A stretch of 56,686 bases of DNA, taken from contig JAJCYC010000209.1 of assembly GCA_029263115.1 (NCBI GenBank), forward strand, positions 1 to 56,686, given 5' to 3'. Made by a program: the position numbers and the translations under genes. The notes beneath the pieces are model-generated. The model worked only from the letters and a program-made list of their open reading frames with translations. It was not told the origin of the DNA and made no database searches. Shown piece by piece: positions 52,950 to 56,686 of this stretch. Source of the DNA: Pseudonocardia sp. Its GTDB lineage: Bacteria; Actinomycetota; Actinomycetes; Mycobacteriales; Pseudonocardiaceae. Within the stretch, counting starts at the first letter, position 1. Each line of letters opens with the position of its first letter.

Positions 52950-53022
52950 TGCCGGCGGCGGGATTCGAACCCGCACTGGCGGGTTCCTAAGACCCGGGCC
53001 TCTGCCTTTGGGCTACGCCGGC
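52950..53022 (-). tRNA. tRNA with UAG anticodon on a type I body
   Basis: The 73-base minus-strand gene has a perfect acceptor stem (GCCGGCG with CGCCGGC), a perfect anticodon stem (CGGGT/ACCCG) around the loop CTTAGGA, a five-base variable loop (CCAGT), and a perfect T arm (GCGGG-TTCGAAT-CCCGC). The D arm is present with G18-G19 but has a mismatch at the end of the stem. No CCA is encoded. The loop gives anticodon UAG, which should mean leucine, yet bacterial tRNA-Leu has a long variable arm and this one does not. It may be an atypical or decayed tRNA. Its first ten bases overlap the end of the HNH gene. Confidence 0.75.
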
Positions 53023-53472
53023 TTGGGCTTCCGGTTGCGCACACACCAGGTGTCCGTCAACGCGTGGCAGTTGGGGGACAGGATACGCAGGTTCTCCAGC
53101 CGGTTGTCGGTGTGGATACCGTTGACATGATCCAGTGCGAGCGGTAGAGCCTGACCCCGCCACCGCTCGATCCTGCAGCTCTCGCACATCGGCTGCTTGA
53201 GCCCAGCCTTGACCAACCGAAGGCGCAGCGCCGATGAGGTCGTGTACGACGAGTTCCGACTGCGCGTCCGTCCACCCACGCCGCCGTTGGGCCCAGGCCC
53301 CGACCGCAGACTCCAGGTGGCTCGCGTCGATACCCAGCCGCGCAATGTGCCGGCGCAGGGACGTGTACTTGCCGGGAACCAGTCCGAGCTTCCGGCACAC
53401 CTCGTAGAGCGACGCGCTCGCCGCGACGGCTGCGGTCAACTCCTCATCGGTCCGGCGCGGGGAGCGAGGCAT
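53013..53472 (-). pseudogene. HNH endonuclease, frameshifted, overlapping the tRNA
   Basis: From ATG 53472 the frame reads a helical N-terminal part (EVCRKLGLVPGKYTSLRRHI) typical of phage and mobile HNH proteins. Near 53228-53240 the coding signal changes frame and continues as LRLVKAGLKQPMCESCRIER, then LALDHVNG, DNRLENLRILSPNCHALT. This is a complete HNH motif with the C-x2-C zinc half-site. It ends at TAG 53013-53015, which is the T8-A9-G10 of the tRNA gene. Without the indel it would be about 153 residues. HNH proteins of this type are often free-standing homing or phage-packaging nucleases. Confidence 0.78.
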
Positions 53473-53478
53473 GGCCTG

Positions 53479-53507
53479 ATAATATCGAACATCTGTTCGA
53501 GTTTCAA
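53479..53507 (-). promoter_or_regulatory. LexA-controlled leaderless promoter of the HNH gene
   Basis: On the minus strand TTGAAA (53507-53502) and TATTAT (53484-53479) are 17 bases apart. The spacer holds a perfect actinobacterial SOS box, TCGAAC-N4-GTTCGA (53485-53500). The HNH start codon begins six bases after the -10, so transcription should start at or next to the A of ATG, giving a leaderless message. LexA bound in the spacer would block it until DNA damage. Confidence 0.85.
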
Positions 53508-53528
53508 CGGGTCTGGGATGCTCGCCCG

Positions 53529-54209
53529 GTGCACCCGCCGAGCCTGCTGCTGCCGTTCCTGGCGGTGGTCGCGGTGCTCACCGTCACTCCGGGGCCGGAC
53601 ATGGTGCTGGTGCTGCGCAACGGCGCCCTCGGCGGCACGCGCGCGGCGTGGTGGACCGGACTGGGCTGCTGCACCGGGATCGCCGGGCACGCGGCACTGG
53701 CGGTGGGTGGGCTGTCCGCGCTGCTGGCCGCCTCGGCGGCGGCGTTCACGGTGGTCGAACTGGTCGGCGCGGGCTACCTGGTGTGGCTCGGGGCCGGCGC
53801 GCTGTGGCGCGCCCGCCGGCGGCAACCGACGGCCGACCACCCCGGCCCGGCCGGCCCTCGCAACCCGGTCGACCGCCCCGGGTCCGGCGACCAGCGCGAC
53901 CACCACCCGCGCCGCCGCGTCCACTACCGCCAGGGCCTGCTGACCAACCTGCTCAACCCGAAGATCGCCCTGCTGTTCCTGACCCTGCTGCCGCAGTTCG
54001 TCGCCGCCGGTGAACCTCGGGTGGCCACCACCGCAACGTTGGCCGGAGTGTTCCTGGTGGTCGCCGTGCTGTGGTGGCGGTTGTTCTCGCTGGCGGTCGG
54101 CGGGCTGGGCGGATGGCTGTCCCGCGCCCGGGTGCGGACCGCACTGGACCGGGCGACCGGACTGGTCCTGCTCTGCATCGGGCTGCGGGTGGCCCTGGAG
54201 CACGCGTGA
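53529..54209 (+). CDS. LysE-family exporter
   Basis: This 226-residue membrane protein has the LysE/RhtB start LTVTPGPDMVLVLRNGALGG, five to six membrane helices, and the conserved NLLNPKIALLFLTLLPQF segment near residue 143. The loop between helices 3 and 4 is unusually long and rich in Pro, Arg and His. The family exports amino acids or their analogues. GTG 53529 is preferred by fit to the family N terminus. It diverges from the HNH gene. Confidence 0.88.
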   Translation: MHPPSLLLPFLAVVAVLTVTPGPDMVLVLRNGALGGTRAAWWTGLGCCTGIAGHAALAVGGLSALLAASAAAFTVVELVGAGYLVWLGAGALWRARRRQPTADHPGPAGPRNPVDRPGSGDQRDHHPRRRVHYRQGLLTNLLNPKIALLFLTLLPQFVAAGEPRVATTATLAGVFLVVAVLWWRLFSLAVGGLGGWLSRARVRTALDRATGLVLLCIGLRVALEHA

Positions 54210-54221
54210 GAGTCCCCCGAT

Positions 54222-54341
54222 CGGCGACGCGACGGTGTTCCCGGCCGACGGTCCACGACCGCCTTCGGCCGGTACGGCGCCCGGTCCGGTTGGCTGATCG
54301 ACCCGTTCGGACACCTCTGGAACGTGTACACCGCCGAGTAG
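54222..54341 (+). pseudogene. C-terminal remnant of a VOC (glyoxalase-like) protein
   Basis: The frame ending at TAG 54339-54341 reads RYGARSGWLIDPFGHLWNVY, the usual C-terminal beta-module of PhnB/glyoxalase-like proteins (DPFGHxW). Just upstream, in another frame, GDATVFPAD resembles the preceding strand. Nothing earlier survives. The remnant begins about 13 bases after the LysE stop. Confidence 0.6.
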
Positions 54342-54407
54342 CCGCGCCGCCCGGCCGGCAAGCCGCCAGCCGGTCGCCATCCAATGTCAACCTGCTGTCA
54401 AGCAAAC

Positions 54408-54436
54408 TTGACAAACCGCCGGAACAGGCGTAATTC
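54408..54436 (+). promoter_or_regulatory. Consensus sigma-70-type promoter
   Basis: TTGACA (54408-54413) and TAATTC (54431-54436) are spaced by 17 bases in an AT-richer island. Two further TTGACA-like elements on the opposite strand (TGTCAA at 54385-54390 and 54397-54402) lie just upstream. The promoter points at the small gene starting at 54680. Confidence 0.65.
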
Positions 54437-54442
54437 TATCGA

Positions 54443-54679
54443 GCGAACGCCGCTCGGGTCCGTACGACGAGGTACCACCCGACGCAGGGGCGGGACGTCG
54501 CGTGACTCTCACCGGCGCCACAGAAGGGATGGGTCCGGACCGGGGGCCGGGCAGGTGGTGGCAGGGAGGCCCGCGACCACCACCGGGGTCCGTCCCGAAG
54601 CCATCCACAGCGGGCGGGTTCGGGACGGCGACTCGCCCCGGACACGGATCGGAACGCGCCGAGAGACGAGGAGCCAAGG
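54443..54679 (+). other. Long 5' leader of the small gene at 54680
   Basis: If transcription starts about seven bases after the -10 element, the message has a leader of about 237 bases. It is G-rich and contains self-complementary stretches (for example GGTGGTGGC at about 54554 and CCACCACC at about 54576). I cannot match it to a riboswitch class I know, so a role is unproven. Confidence 0.35.
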
Positions 54680-54931
54680 GTGCACGTCACGATGGTCGCC
54701 TGCCAGGGCGTGGGTGGGCAACGGCTGCTCGAACAGATCGGGTCGGTGCTCGACCCGCTGGCCCGGGAACACCGCGGCGGCACGCCGGACACGGTGCGCC
54801 CGCTGATCGCCAGCGCGTGGCGCACGGCGTTCCGCGCCGAGCTGCCCGAGCCGGCGCTGAGCCGCTGCACCGCGGCGATCGGCAGCGGCCAACCGTGGCA
54901 ACTCGCCCTCTGGTCGAACGACTGGCGCTGA
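54680..54931 (+). CDS. Small hypothetical protein
   Basis: This 83-residue protein starts at GTG 54680 with GAGGAG eight bases upstream. It is probably a soluble helical protein with one N-terminal Cys and one central Cys, and ends PWQLALWSNDWR. No family is recognised. A good promoter, an appropriate start site and in-frame composition support it as a real gene. It converges with rdgB. Confidence 0.6.
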   Translation: MHVTMVACQGVGGQRLLEQIGSVLDPLAREHRGGTPDTVRPLIASAWRTAFRAELPEPALSRCTAAIGSGQPWQLALWSNDWR

Positions 54932-55037
54932 CCGGGACGAAATACTACCTCACTTGTTCTCTGGGGAGCGGACGAGTGGGGTCATCGGGCCGGGATCGCC
55001 TTCGGGGAGGCGGTCCCGGCCTCCGTTCCGTGCGCCC

Positions 55038-55658
55038 TCAGCGGGACAGCGACGAGAGCGCGTGCAGCGCCGGTCGCAGTGCCCGCAACGCCCGGCCCCG
55101 GTGCGACAGCGCGTCCTTCTCTGCCGCCAGCAGCTGCGCGGAGGTGCGCCGCTCGCCGGCCGGTACGAAGACCGGGTCGTAGCCGAAGCCGCCGTCACCG
55201 CGCCGTTCGCGGATCACCGAGCCGCGCCACTCCCCCCGGGTCACCGTCTCCCCGCCGTCCGGGGTGACCAGCGCGGCCACGCAGACGAACGCCGCGCCGC
55301 GCCGCTCGTCGGGCACGTCGGCCAGCTGCCCGAGCAGCAGCTCCAGGTTCGCCTCGTCGTCACCGTGCCGACCCACCCAGCGCGCGGACAGCACCCCGGG
55401 CATGCCGTTGAGCGCGTCCACGCTCAGCCCGGAGTCGTCGGCGAGCGCGGGCAGCCCGCTGGCCACGGCCGCCTCCCGGGCCTTGGCCAGCGCGTTCTCG
55501 GTGAAGGTGGCGCCGGTCTCCGGGGCCTGGTCGAACGCCGGCACGTCGTCCAGGCCGAGCACCTCCATCGGACCGGCGCCGGGTGCCTCGGCCAGGATCC
55601 GGCGCAGCTCGACGATCTTGCCGGGGTTCCGGGTGGCCAACAGCACCCGCACGGTCAC
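55038..55658 (-). CDS. rdgB: Non-canonical purine NTP pyrophosphatase (RdgB/HAM1)
   Basis: This 206-residue enzyme has LLATRNPGKIVELRRIL near residues 6-22, TFTENALAKAREAA near 51-64, the substrate motif ADDSGLSVDALNGMPGVLSA near 73-92, and GGFGYDPVFVP near 155-165. It hydrolyses dITP and XTP to keep them out of DNA. GTG 55658 follows GAGGAGG. It lies 124 bases downstream of rph in the same direction, the usual actinobacterial order. Confidence 0.95.
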   Translation of the reverse strand: MTVRVLLATRNPGKIVELRRILAEAPGAGPMEVLGLDDVPAFDQAPETGATFTENALAKAREAAVASGLPALADDSGLSVDALNGMPGVLSARWVGRHGDDEANLELLLGQLADVPDERRGAAFVCVAALVTPDGGETVTRGEWRGSVIRERRGDGGFGYDPVFVPAGERRTSAQLLAAEKDALSHRGRALRALRPALHALSSLSR

Positions 55659-55782
55659 GCCGCCTCCTCGCTGGGCTTACCCACCCCGCCGGCTCCGCAA
55701 GCCCCGCCGGCTGCCGTCTGCCGGCCGCTCATCGCCGCCGCGACAGCGGGTGCTGTGTCCACAGGTGGCCTCGCAAGCCCGG

Positions 55783-56541
55783 TCACGTGTGCGACCCGCC
55801 GGGCAGCCCACCAGGGTAGGGCTCGGCGAGCGCGTCGGCCTGCGCCGCCGCCAGCCTGGTGCATCCGGCCATCGCCAGGTCGAGCATGGTGTCCAGGGTG
55901 GAGCGGGTGAACGTGGCGCCTTCGGCGGTGCCCTGCACCTCGACCAGGGTGCCGGCGTCGGTGGCCACCACGTTCATGTCGACCTCGGCCCGGGAGTCCT
56001 CGTCGTAGGGCAGGTCCAGGCGCACCCGCCCGTCCACCACCCCGACGCTGACCGCCGCGATCTGGCAGGACAGCGGCTTGGGGTCGGCGAGCTTTCCTGC
56101 GGCGCCGAGCCAGGTCACCGCGTCGGCCAGCGCGACGTAGGCGCCGGTGATCGCCGCGGTGCGGGTGCCGCCGTCGGCCTGCAGCACGTCACAATCGATC
56201 GCGATGGTGTTCTCGCCGATCGCGGCCAGGTCGATGCAGGCCCGCAGCGAGCGCCCGATCAGCCGGCTGATCTCGTGGGTTCGCCCGCCGACCCGGCCCT
56301 TCACCGACTCCCGGTCGCTGCGGGTGTGGGTGGCCGAAGGCAGCATCGCGTACTCGGCGGTGACCCAGCCCAACCCGGAGCCCTTGCGCCAGCGCGGGAC
56401 GCCGGTGGTCACGCTGGCCGCGCACAGCACCTTCGTCCCGCCGAAGGAGATGAGCACCGAGCCCGCCGGGTGGTCCTGGAAACCTCGAACGATCTGTACC
56501 GGGCGGAGCTCGTCGTCCGCCCTGCCGTCTGCACGCGTCAC
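55783..56541 (-). CDS. rph: Ribonuclease PH
   Basis: This 252-residue phosphorolytic exoribonuclease has [18 protein letters not shown] near residues 27-44, [16 protein letters not shown] near 59-74, [16 protein letters not shown] near 86-101, and the phosphate site [15 protein letters not shown] near 120-134. It trims tRNA 3' ends. GTG 56541 gives the usual family N terminus. The last 145 bases of the window, upstream of it, contain no recognisable gene. Confidence 0.95.
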   Translation of the reverse strand: MTRADGRADDELRPVQIVRGFQDHPAGSVLISFGGTKVLCAASVTTGVPRWRKGSGLGWVTAEYAMLPSATHTRSDRESVKGRVGGRTHEISRLIGRSLRACIDLAAIGENTIAIDCDVLQADGGTRTAAITGAYVALADAVTWLGAAGKLADPKPLSCQIAAVSVGVVDGRVRLDLPYDEDSRAEVDMNVVATDAGTLVEVQGTAEGATFTRSTLDTMLDLAMAGCTRLAAAQADALAEPYPGGLPGGSHT

Positions 56542-56686
56542 GTGGCCACCCTAGGTGGCCGGTGTCGAACAGCCGGTTCGGGACTGAGATCTGCTCGGTA
56601 GGCGGGTCATGCGGGCTCCTGGAGGGGGTCGGGATGCGGTTCAGCTGGGCTGCGTGGTGCTCCGTGGTGCCGTCCCAGGCCGTGAT

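Noticed and set aside
54443-54679. c-di-AMP (ydaO) or other known riboswitch
   Set aside because: I could not line up the conserved core of any class I know; kept only as an unassigned leader.

Overview
The window reads as chromosome from a very high-GC actinobacterium, most likely from the Pseudonocardiales or a related group. Evidence: GC-saturated third codon positions, many GTG starts, small actinobacterial families (DUF5999, DUF3040, DUF3618), an actinobacterial LexA box (TCGAAC-N4-GTTCGA), a leaderless promoter layout, and a lipid/steroid-type oxidoreductase cluster resembling the mycobacterial mymA-lipR region. The genus is inference; no rRNA or marker set is present.

Layout, left to right. 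(1) 1-1322: a left-edge gene end, a displaced 3' piece of a tRNA-Arg(CCG) gene that looks like an attachment-site remnant, and a decayed nucleotidyltransferase/HEPN (MNT-HEPN) pair. (2) 1319-5932, minus: an ATGA-coupled oxidoreductase operon (SDR, Old Yellow Enzyme, CrtA-like monooxygenase, alpha/beta hydrolase, SDR) with a divergent TetR gene and a palindromic operator between them. (3) 6688-15895: a second TetR gene diverging from a seven-gene operon (SDR, ferritin-like diiron protein, three flavin monooxygenases, SDR, LipR-type esterase). (4) 16031-17872: a YCII protein, a DUF5999 protein and a scar joining a PPOX flavoprotein remnant to a TerC remnant. (5) 17895-21834, minus: an aromatic-catabolism operon (FAD hydroxylase, VOC dioxygenase-like protein, GntR regulator, FAH-family hydrolase) behind two tandem palindromes. 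(6) 21910-27045: housekeeping and conserved hypothetical genes ending in malate dehydrogenase.

(7) 27023-49931, minus: the outstanding feature. One uninterrupted reading frame of about 7,537 codons encodes a giant mosaic protein. From the N terminus it has a membrane anchor; a charged region with in-frame 30-bp DNA repeats; about 2,140 residues with some 50 strictly paired cysteines; a DUF4781-like region followed by a long hydrophobic stretch; a Q/R/P-rich linker; a SecA-like DEAD ATPase with Walker A, DEAD box and the late GRG-type motif; helical regions; a LysM-like segment; several membrane segments; and a PP2C-type phosphatase. The coding signal then moves to another frame as a trypsin-like half-domain that overlaps the end of mdh. 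I know of no described system with this architecture. A membrane-spanning machine with an exported disulfide-rich stalk and a cytosolic motor and phosphatase is the simplest reading, but this is inference.

(8) 50582-56541: housekeeping genes (TrmH/SpoU methyltransferase, epoxide hydrolase-like protein, DUF3618, Bcp peroxiredoxin, LysE exporter, RdgB, RNase PH). Among them is a tRNA with an unusual UAG anticodon on a type I body, abutted by a frameshifted HNH endonuclease gene whose leaderless promoter carries a perfect LexA box in its spacer.
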